From JBHHYS01 sp046757645 (lineage in GTDB: Bacteria > Acidobacteriota > Terriglobia > Acidiferrales > 2-02-FULL-67-57), in assembly GCA_046757645.1 (NCBI GenBank), contig JBHHYS010000050.1, positions 1 through 17,693 on the forward strand: a DNA stretch of 17,693 nucleotides. The letters run 5' to 3'. The notes under the pieces are model-generated. The model was not told the DNA's origin. It did not search any database and was given only the letters and a program-made list of their open reading frames with translations. The translations under genes and the position numbers were made by a program. Within the stretch, counting starts at the first letter, position 1. Every line of letters starts with the position of its first letter. Shown here piece after piece: positions 1 through 6,138 of the stretch.

Positions 1-1047
1 GCGGTGGCCATCCTTCCCGAGGAAATGAGCCGCGAGCGCTTCCGCTGGCTGGAACGCATCGGGGCGGAGATCATCACCACGCCCGGAGGCGAAAGCAACG
101 TGAGGGAGATCTTCGACGCTTGCCGGGAGATTCGCCGGACCCGGCCGGAGGCCGTGATCTTCAATCAGTTTGACGAGTTCGGCAACTACCTTTGGCATTA
201 CGGGGTGACGGGTCCGGCGGCCGAGTCGGTGTTCCGCCGCATCGCCGGCCCCCGCGACCGCTTGGCAGCGTGGGTGGGCGCCACGGGCTCGGCTGGAACC
301 CTGGCGACCGGCGATTACCTCAAGCAACAATTTCCCGGATGCCGAATCACGGCCGCCGAGGCGCTGCAGTGCCCCACCCTTCTGCTCAGCGGATTCGGGG
401 GGCACCGCATTGAGGGCATCGGGGACAAGCACATTCCCTGGATTCACAACGTACGCACAACCGACGTCGTCACCGCCATCGACGACGAAGCCACCCTGCG
501 CCTGCTCCGCCTGCTCAACGAGCCGGCGGGGCACGCCGAGCTTGCCCGCCGCGGGGTGGCGGACCAGGTGGTTGCGGGCCTTCACCTGTTAGGCATCTCG
601 AGCATCTGCAACTTGCTCGCCGCGATCAAGACCGCCCGCTACTTCGAGCTCGACCAAAGCAACATTCTCATCACCCCCTTCACCGACTCGGTGGAGCTTT
701 ACCGGACGCGCCTGACGCAGCTCGCGGAAGAGCGCGGGGCGTACACGGAACGTGAGGCCGCCATCGACTTCGAGCGTTACCTGCGGGGGGCGACCACCGA
801 TCACCTCAAGGAGCTGCGCTACATTGACCGCAAGGCCATCCACAACCTCAAGTACTTCACCTGGGTCGAGCAGCAAGGGAAGCCGGTGGAGGAACTCAAC
901 CAGCTGTGGAGCCCCTCCTTCTGGGAAGACCTGGCCGCACAGTTGCCGCGATGGGATCAACAGATCGCGGCGTTCAACCGGGATACCGGCGTTCTAGCTC
1001 AGATCAAAAACCGCCCGGTGAGGACCAGCCAAAGGGGGGAGCCTTGA
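1..1047 (+). CDS. Fold-type II PLP-dependent enzyme, cysteine synthase-like (5' partial)
   Basis: The reading frame is open from the first base, so the gene starts upstream of the window and 348 codons are visible. The first visible residues (ILPEEMSRERFRWLERIGAE) match the region about 100 residues into O-acetylserine sulfhydrylases. The Schiff-base lysine therefore lies outside the window and cannot be checked. A glycine-rich phosphate-binding loop (VGATGSAGTLATG) sits near visible codons 92-104. It is followed by a segment like the cysteine synthase IEGIG motif and by LLGISSICNLLAA, like the substrate-loop GIS motif. About 130 residues follow the usual cysteine synthase end, so the full protein would be near 450 residues, longer than CysK. 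It overlaps the next gene by one base (TGATG), which implies translational coupling. In this cluster it is more likely a catabolic lyase or ammonia-lyase than a cysteine synthase. The family assignment is firm; the substrate is unknown. Confidence 0.85.
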   Translation, partial: AVAILPEEMSRERFRWLERIGAEIITTPGGESNVREIFDACREIRRTRPEAVIFNQFDEFGNYLWHYGVTGPAAESVFRRIAGPRDRLAAWVGATGSAGTLATGDYLKQQFPGCRITAAEALQCPTLLLSGFGGHRIEGIGDKHIPWIHNVRTTDVVTAIDDEATLRLLRLLNEPAGHAELARRGVADQVVAGLHLLGISSICNLLAAIKTARYFELDQSNILITPFTDSVELYRTRLTQLAEERGAYTEREAAIDFERYLRGATTDHLKELRYIDRKAIHNLKYFTWVEQQGKPVEELNQLWSPSFWEDLAAQLPRWDQQIAAFNRDTGVLAQIKNRPVRTSQRGEP

Positions 1048-2285
1048 TGAGGAAAGCGGGCAAAGCCGCCCTGGAAACCGCCGGAAAGCACGAGACCGAC
1101 ATCGTCACCTTCTTGCGGGAGATGATCGCCATACCCTCTGAGAGCGGTGGCGAGGGCAAGCGGTGCGAGCGGGTGCGCCAGGAGTACGCCAGGCTTGGCT
1201 TCGACGAGGTGTTTTTCGACCGCCTGGGGAACGTGGTGGCGCGGATCGGCAAGGGGCCGCTCACGATCTTGATGGACGGGCACATCGATTGTGTGGGCGT
1301 GGGCGATCCGACCGCCTGGGACCACAATCCATTCCAAGGCAAGTTCGAGGACGGCAAGATCTGGGGCCGGGGGGCGGTGGATGAGCTTCCGGCCATCGCC
1401 TGCATGGCCTACGGGGCGAAGATCCTGGGCGAGCGTGGGGTTCCCGACGATGTCACGCTCTATCTCACCGCATCGGTGATGGAGGAGTCGTGCGACGGCT
1501 ACTGCCTCCTGCACCTGATCGAAAAGGAAGGCATCCGGCCCGACGTGGTGATTCTCGGTGAGCCGACCGACCTCAACGTGTATCGCGGCCACCGCGGGCG
1601 CCTGGAGGCCGCCATCACCACCCGCGGCAAGTCGGCGCACGGCGCGCACTGTGACCTGGGCGTCAACGCCCTCTACAAGATGGCGCCCCTCATCTCGGAC
1701 ATCGAGGCCCTTAACCACCGCCTGCCGCACGATGACTTTCTCGGCAAGGGCTCGGTGGTCGTGTCGTTCATCGAGTGCACCTCGGCGTCGCTCAACGCCG
1801 TGCCGGACAGCGCGCGCATCTACCTCGACCGGCGCCTCACCGCCGGAGAGACGGTGGAAAGCGTGATGGAGGAACTCCGCTCGCTGCCTCATCTCGGTGA
1901 TGCCGAGGCCGAACTCCTGACCTACGACGCCACCAGCTGGCGCGGGGAGCCCGCGCGGCAAGAGAAGTACTACCCGACTTGGGTTCTTCGCGAAGACCAC
2001 CCCCTGGTGCAAGGAGTGGCCCGAGCTGTCGAGGCTGTGCTCCGCCACCCGCCGGCCGTCTCGCGCTGGTCGTTTTCGACCAACGGCGTGGCCAGCATGG
2101 GCCGGCTCGGCATTCCCACGGTTGGGTTCGCGCCGGGCTTGGAGGAGCTTGCCCACACCACCCAAGAATGGGTAGCCGTGGGGGACCTCGTCCGTGCCAC
2201 CGCGGTATACAGCCTGATTCCCGAGTTCCTGGCCGAGCGCAAGGAACGGCTGGTGGCACCTTCTGCCCCGAAGACCGGAGAGTAG
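1047..2285 (+). CDS. ygeY: M20 family metallohydrolase, YgeY-like
   Basis: This is a 412-residue M20 peptidase/deacylase, close to the length of E. coli YgeY (about 400). The start is the ATG that overlaps the upstream stop as TGATG, with a purine-rich Shine-Dalgarno (AGGGGGGA) just before it. Expected metal-site residues are visible: His79 and catalytic Asp81 in GHIDCVG, Asp112 in GRGAVDE, the Glu146-Glu147 pair in VMEESCDG, Glu172 in GEPTDL, and His370 in AHTTQEW near the C-terminus. The GHRGRLEA segment at about 181 starts the lid/dimerisation domain. M20 enzymes hydrolyse amide, carbamoyl or acyl bonds of amino-acid derivatives with two zinc ions. YgeY homologues sit in purine or ureido-compound degradation clusters and are often labelled 'selenium metabolism hydrolase'. 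Placed between a PLP enzyme and a transcarbamoylase, it probably trims an N-carbamoyl or N-acyl amino acid. The substrate is inferred, not shown. Confidence 0.9.
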   Translation: MRKAGKAALETAGKHETDIVTFLREMIAIPSESGGEGKRCERVRQEYARLGFDEVFFDRLGNVVARIGKGPLTILMDGHIDCVGVGDPTAWDHNPFQGKFEDGKIWGRGAVDELPAIACMAYGAKILGERGVPDDVTLYLTASVMEESCDGYCLLHLIEKEGIRPDVVILGEPTDLNVYRGHRGRLEAAITTRGKSAHGAHCDLGVNALYKMAPLISDIEALNHRLPHDDFLGKGSVVVSFIECTSASLNAVPDSARIYLDRRLTAGETVESVMEELRSLPHLGDAEAELLTYDATSWRGEPARQEKYYPTWVLREDHPLVQGVARAVEAVLRHPPAVSRWSFSTNGVASMGRLGIPTVGFAPGLEELAHTTQEWVAVGDLVRATAVYSLIPEFLAERKERLVAPSAPKTGE

Positions 2286-2288
2286 GGG

Positions 2289-3266
2289 ATGAAAACCAAG
2301 CTTAAGGGGAAACACTTCATCACCACGCAGGACTGGACGCTCGAGGAGCTGGAGACGCTCTTCGGGCTCGCCGCGGAGCTCAAGGAGGCGAAAGCGAAGG
2401 AACGGGCGACGCCGCTTCTTTCCGGCAAGACCCTGTACATGATCTTTTTCGACGCCTCCACGCGCACCCGCAACTCGTTCGAGACCGGCATGACCCAACT
2501 CGGCGGACACGGGATCTACCTGTCGCCCGATAAAATGCAAATCAGCCACGGGGAAAACCCGCGCGACACCGCTAAGGTCCTCTCGCGCTACGGCGACGCC
2601 ATTGCCATCCGTCACTGCGCCATCGGCGAGGGCAACGCCTATCTGCGTGCGGTGGCAGCGAACGCCGACATTCCCTTGCTCAACATGCAGTGCGACATCT
2701 ATCACCCCTGCCAGGTGCTGGCCGACTACTTCACGCTCAAAGAGAAGTTTGGGGGGAAGACGCGAGGCCTCCAACTCGGTGTGGCGTGGACGAGCGCGCC
2801 CAACTACGTGCGCCCGCTGTCGGTGCCCCAAAGCCTGATCCTGCTGATGCCGCGCTTTGGCATCAACGTCACGCTTGCCTACCCGCCGGAGTTCAGGCTC
2901 ATGCCCGAGATCGAGGAGCAGGCGAAAGCCAACGCCGAGGCGGCGGGGGCGCGATTCACGATCAGCCACCGTTTCGAGGACGCCTTCGAGGACGCCGATG
3001 CCGTCATCCCCAAGTCGTGGGGACCCCTGGTCACCACCCGAGACGTCACCGAAGGGCTGCGCCTGATCGGGAACTACCCCGGCTGGCGCTGCGACCGGGA
3101 GCGCATGGCGCTGGGCAAGAAACACCTGATCTATATGCATCCTCTCCCGGCCGACCGCGGTCGGGAGGTGACCGACGAGGTCATCGATGGACCGCAGTCG
3201 GTGGTGTACGACCAGGCCGAGAACCGCCTCCACGTTCAGAAAGCCTTGATGGCCCTGACGATGTAG
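2289..3266 (+). CDS. Aspartate/ornithine-type carbamoyltransferase, short YgeW-like
   Basis: The product has 325 residues, starts three bases after the ygeY stop, and has a GAGTAGGGG ribosome site. The carbamoyl-phosphate motif STRTR is at 57-61, HGENPRDTA at 87-95, HPCQ at 139-142 and HPLP at 284-287. It shares distinctive stretches with E. coli YgeW as I recall it: GNAY near 115, RPLSVPQ near 175-181, and PKSW at 241-244. YgeW is about 395 residues, so this version lacks roughly 70. The C-terminal family motif has Pro in place of the ornithine transcarbamoylase Cys (HCLP), as in aspartate transcarbamoylases. Together with carbamate kinase at 4760-5734 it probably runs in the catabolic direction: phosphorolysis of a carbamoylated compound to carbamoyl phosphate. 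Alternatives are a biosynthetic OTCase or ATCase, but the gene context argues against both. Family certain, substrate unknown. Confidence 0.88.
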   Translation: MKTKLKGKHFITTQDWTLEELETLFGLAAELKEAKAKERATPLLSGKTLYMIFFDASTRTRNSFETGMTQLGGHGIYLSPDKMQISHGENPRDTAKVLSRYGDAIAIRHCAIGEGNAYLRAVAANADIPLLNMQCDIYHPCQVLADYFTLKEKFGGKTRGLQLGVAWTSAPNYVRPLSVPQSLILLMPRFGINVTLAYPPEFRLMPEIEEQAKANAEAAGARFTISHRFEDAFEDADAVIPKSWGPLVTTRDVTEGLRLIGNYPGWRCDRERMALGKKHLIYMHPLPADRGREVTDEVIDGPQSVVYDQAENRLHVQKALMALTM

Positions 3267-3285
3267 GGGCTGGGGCGTGGCCTTG

Positions 3286-3309
3286 CGGGCGGGCCGGCTC
3301 GCTCGCCCG
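3286..3309 (+). other. GC-rich hairpin just before the threonine synthase-like gene
   Basis: CGGGCG (3286-3291) pairs with CGCCCG (3304-3309) across a 12-base loop that itself contains the palindrome GCCGGC, and the stem is followed by TTAATAA. It lies in the 52-base gap after the carbamoyltransferase, ending nine bases before the ATG at 3319. It could attenuate transcription or hide the translation start. There is no uridine run, so a strong intrinsic terminator is unlikely. Confidence 0.3.
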
Positions 3310-3318
3310 TTAATAACG

Positions 3319-4569
3319 ATGGGTAATTTTCACTTTCGGTGCAGCGAATGCGGGGCTGCCTACGGCGAAGATGAAGTGCGGCTGGTGTGTCCGGCCTGCG
3401 CGCGCCAGCAGCAGCCCGGTGGGGTGACGAGGGGCGTGCTGGAAGTTGTGTTGGAGGCGCTTCCTCCCGCCTGGCCGTCCGCACCCACAGCGAGCCCGGA
3501 ATTTCTCACCGCATTCCTCCCCCTTCCTTCACCCGAGTTTCTTCCGCCGCTTCCGGTTGGAGGAACGCCGCTTCTCGCGGTGCCCGGGCTGCGCCGCGGG
3601 CTTGGCATGCCGCGGCTGTGGGTGAAGGACGACACGCGCAACCCAAGCGGCTCCACCAAGGATCGCGCTTCGCTTCTGGTAGTGGCCAAGGCGCTGGAGT
3701 ACGGCTGCAAAACGGTGGCCACAGCCTCAACCGGCAATGCCGCCACCGCGCTGGCGGCGGTCGCGGCCGCCAGCGGGATGCCGGCCGTCGTCTTCGTCCC
3801 CGCCTCGGCGCCCGAAGCCAAGCTCGTGCAGATGCTGAGCTATGGGGCCTTCGTCCTGCCGGTGGAGGGAACCTACGACGACGCCTTCGACTTGTGCCGG
3901 GCGGCTTGCGACGAGTTCGGTTGGTACAACCGGAACACCGCCCTCAACCCCTTCACCATCGAGGGCAAGAAGACAGCGGCCCTCGAGATCGCGGCCGATC
4001 TCGCCCCGGAGCGCCCCGACGCGGTTCTGGTTCCCACCGGGGACGGCGTCATCCTCTCCGGCATCGCAAAGGGCTTCTCCGACCTGGCTCGCTGCGGACT
4101 CATCGAGCGCCGGCCGCGCCTGATTGCCGTTCAAGCGAAGGGCTCTGCTGCGATCGTGAATGCCTTGCGGGAAGGGGCGGATACGATCACACCGGTTCCG
4201 GACGCCGCGAGCGTGGCCGACAGCTTGACGGTCCAGGCGCCCCGCAACGCCTTGCAGTGCCTGCGCTTCATCCGCGCCTCGGGCGGGGGCGGGGTGACGG
4301 TGTCGGACGGGGCCATCATCAAAGCGGTCGCGGATCTCGCCCGGCAAACGGGTGTCTTCGCCGAGCCCGCCGGCGCCGCGCCGCTTGCGGGCTTGCAGGT
4401 CGCTCTGGACGAGGGACTGGTGGATCGCCAGGAACGGGTTGTAGTGCTCGTCACCGGCACCGGGCTCAAAGACGTCCCGGCCGCCTCGCGGGCGGTGCAA
4501 AGACCATCGCCGATCCCGCCGCGCATCGAGGCAGTCGCAGGCCGGTTGCAGCGCCTCGCCAAAGGTTGA
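3319..4569 (+). CDS. Threonine synthase-like PLP enzyme with N-terminal zinc ribbon
   Basis: From the ATG at 3319 the product is 416 residues. Four cysteines (8, 11, 24, 27) in CSECG and CPAC form the rubredoxin-like zinc ribbon seen at the start of many bacterial and archaeal threonine synthases. The PLP lysine is Lys114 in NPSGSTKDRAS, the substrate/phosphate loop is STGNAAT at 137-143, and PTGDGVILSGIAKGF at 239-253 corresponds to the glycine-rich phosphate-binding loop. The enzyme is thus a fold-II lyase of the ThrC group. A GTG at 3277 has a better purine-rich upstream (GGGGCTGGGGC) and would add 14 residues; I chose the ATG because it places the zinc ribbon at the N-terminus, the usual arrangement. 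The gene follows the ygeY/ygeW pair at 52 bases, so it may act on a catabolic amino acid such as a diaminopropionate-like compound. Ordinary threonine biosynthesis cannot be excluded, though no hom or thrB is nearby. Confidence 0.85.
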   Translation: MGNFHFRCSECGAAYGEDEVRLVCPACARQQQPGGVTRGVLEVVLEALPPAWPSAPTASPEFLTAFLPLPSPEFLPPLPVGGTPLLAVPGLRRGLGMPRLWVKDDTRNPSGSTKDRASLLVVAKALEYGCKTVATASTGNAATALAAVAAASGMPAVVFVPASAPEAKLVQMLSYGAFVLPVEGTYDDAFDLCRAACDEFGWYNRNTALNPFTIEGKKTAALEIAADLAPERPDAVLVPTGDGVILSGIAKGFSDLARCGLIERRPRLIAVQAKGSAAIVNALREGADTITPVPDAASVADSLTVQAPRNALQCLRFIRASGGGGVTVSDGAIIKAVADLARQTGVFAEPAGAAPLAGLQVALDEGLVDRQERVVVLVTGTGLKDVPAASRAVQRPSPIPPRIEAVAGRLQRLAKG

Positions 4570-4618
4570 CGCCCGGGAATCCGGGTGTCCAGGCAACCGC
4601 CCGGCCCGATAGTTGGAC

Positions 4619-4708
4619 AGAATTGCCTGCGCACGTGCCCGTCGAGCAAGGCCCCCGCCGTCTCCCTGCCTACGGCGGTGGAGCGACATGAAGCGGCAGG
4701 CAAATTCT
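4619..4708. repeat. Nested inverted repeat between convergent genes
   Basis: An outer stem AGAATTGCCTGC (4619-4630) pairs with GCAGGCAAATTCT (4696-4708) with one bulged A. Inside it GTCG (4641-4644) can pair with CGAC (4684-4687), and CCGCCGT (4655-4661) pairs with ACGGCGG (4672-4678) around a 10-base loop. The element fills much of the 190-base gap between the convergent threonine synthase-like gene and arcC. It may act as a bidirectional terminator, be a small mobile or palindromic repeat, or fold as an RNA. A separate 5-6 bp hairpin (CCCGG-GAAT-CCGGG) lies at about 4572-4585. None has a clear T-run. Confidence 0.35.
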
Positions 4709-4759
4709 CAGTAATCAGGGTCGAGAGAGTCGGCCGGAGGGGGCTGAGCGTAGTCCGGC

Positions 4760-5734
4760 TCAGGCGATGGAGCCGCCCTTCGCGGGGACGGATTCGGCTG
4801 CCACCGTCATGCGGGTTCCGGCCATGCGGAAGAGCGCTTCGGGGATTTTCTCCGGCGAGGTGATGATTACCAGGCGGCCGCCGCGTTCCAGGTAGCTGAT
4901 CCCGGCTTCGATCTTGGGCCCCATGCTGCCCGGAGGGAACTGCCCCGCGGCCAGGTGGCGCCGGGCGGCCTCCAGAGTCAGGTGTTCGAGCGGCTTCTGC
5001 TTGGGTGTCCCGTAGTTGAGCGCCACCTGGTCAACGCTCGTGGAGATGAGGAAAAGCTCCGCCTCCAGTTCCCAGGCCAGAAGGCTGGAGGCGCGGTCCT
5101 TGTCGATGACAGCTTCGATTCCTACCAGGTGGTTCCGCCGGAAGACGACCGGGATACCACCGCCGCCACAGGCGATGACCAGGGTGCCGCTTTTGAGCGC
5201 CCCGGCGATGGCCGGCAATTCGATGATCACCTTCGGCTCCGGCGAGGGCACCACGCGCCGGTAGCCCCGTCGGGCGTCTTCGACCATCTCCCAGTGCAAG
5301 GTGGCGCGGCGCCGGTCGGCCTCTTTGCGGGTGTAGAAGGGTCCCACGGGCTTCGAGGGCCGACGGAACGCCGGGTCGCGCCTCGAGACCAGCACCTGGG
5401 TCACCAGAGTCACCACCGGATGGCTCAGGCCGCGCCGCTGCAAAGTTTCATACAGCGTCTGCTGCAAGAGATACCCGATGCTTCCCTGGGTTTCGGCCCC
5501 GCAGACATCAAGCGGCAGCGGCTCGGCCTGCTCCGCGGCGAGCTCCGAGCGCAGCCAGGCGTCGCCCACCTGCGGCCCGTTGCCGTGGGTGAGCACCACC
5601 CGGTAACCCGCCGCCAACACCGCAGCGACCCCTGCGCAGGTGACATCCAAGTTGCGGCGCTGCTCTTCCAGGGTGCCGCGTTCCCCCGCCCGCACCAGGG
5701 AGTTTCCCCCGATGGCGACTACCGCTGTGGGCAT
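4760..5734 (-). CDS. arcC: Carbamate kinase
   Basis: The product has 324 residues, normal for the family. It carries the amino-acid-kinase motifs AIGGN (7-11), HGNGPQVG (50-57), CGGGGIPVV (189-197), IDKDRASSLLA (210-220) and GSMGPKIEA (269-277). The enzyme converts carbamoyl phosphate plus ADP to ATP and carbamate, which decays to ammonia and CO2. The ATG at 5734 is preceded by AAAAGGAG at good spacing. It faces the four-gene cluster at 1-4569 rather than joining its transcript, but its activity is the natural end step for the carbamoyltransferase there. No arcA (arginine deiminase) is seen in the window, which fits a ureido-compound route rather than the arginine deiminase pathway. Confidence 0.95.
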   Translation of the reverse strand: MPTAVVAIGGNSLVRAGERGTLEEQRRNLDVTCAGVAAVLAAGYRVVLTHGNGPQVGDAWLRSELAAEQAEPLPLDVCGAETQGSIGYLLQQTLYETLQRRGLSHPVVTLVTQVLVSRRDPAFRRPSKPVGPFYTRKEADRRRATLHWEMVEDARRGYRRVVPSPEPKVIIELPAIAGALKSGTLVIACGGGGIPVVFRRNHLVGIEAVIDKDRASSLLAWELEAELFLISTSVDQVALNYGTPKQKPLEHLTLEAARRHLAAGQFPPGSMGPKIEAGISYLERGGRLVIITSPEKIPEALFRMAGTRMTVAAESVPAKGGSIA

Positions 5735-6138
5735 TTGAATCTCCTTTTACCGGAGCACAAGATTATACGCCCGCCGAGATCGCCAGGGACGGCCGGGGAC
5801 TACGGTCGCTCCCTGAATTTGAATATTGGCTGGGTGGGGAATTTAGGTCAGATTTTCTTACCACGGTGTCTTGCGGCGGCCCCAGCGGTTTCGCTGTCGG
5901 TCGTTGGCTGGTACTTCTGTACCCCTCGGCAATGGGAGCTTTATCCTATTCCCCCGGGGCGCTTTCCTCCCTAGATTATCCTCAGATTATTGGGTTACTG
6001 GTCGGCTTTGGGTAGGCCGGCATTACGGAGGGGGAGGAACTGGTGTGGGGAGTTGAAGTTTCTGGCGGCTAAGTTTGCCGTCGGCCAACGGGCTACCTTT
6101 CTCCTCACTTTCCCCGCACCCCAGTCCTGAGCCTGTCT
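5735..6138. other. 404-base divergent intergenic region with small hairpins
   Basis: The region lies between divergent arcC and the cyclase-kinase gene and has no convincing ORF. Besides the arcC -10 box, it holds two perfect tetraloop hairpins: CAGCG-GTTT-CGCTG (5883-5896) and GGTAC-TTCT-GTACC (5910-5923). A direct repeat AGATTAT occurs at 5973-5979 and 5984-5990. Base composition is visibly less GC-rich between about 5810 and 6000. I recognise no known riboswitch or ncRNA family. The promoter for the rightward kinase gene presumably lies here but no clear -35/-10 pair stands out. Confidence 0.4.
5762..5767 (-). promoter_or_regulatory. Consensus -10 box upstream of arcC
   Basis: Read on the - strand this is a perfect TATAAT, 27 bases upstream of the arcC ATG, in an otherwise GC-rich setting. 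No convincing -35 hexamer is found 16-18 bases further upstream. A short leader carrying AAAAGGAG would result. Confidence 0.5.

Noticed and set aside
906..1046. 47-codon N-terminal extension of the YgeY-like protein
   Set aside because: It overlaps the upstream PLP gene in another frame; the ATG at 1047 has a strong ribosome site and gives the family length.
999..3233. 744-codon open frame on the - strand
   Set aside because: It lies fully antisense to ygeY and the carbamoyltransferase, both with clear motifs; it is a shadow frame of GC-rich coding sequence and has no recognisable domain.
4619..4708. Selenocysteine tRNA (selC) in the inverted-repeat region
   Set aside because: Considered because YgeY-type clusters are labelled selenium metabolism, but there is no GTTCGA T-loop, anticodon arm or CCA end.
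5735..6138. Cyclic-di-GMP or other known riboswitch upstream of the cyclase-kinase gene
   Set aside because: Hairpins are present but none of the conserved core motifs of families I know can be seen.
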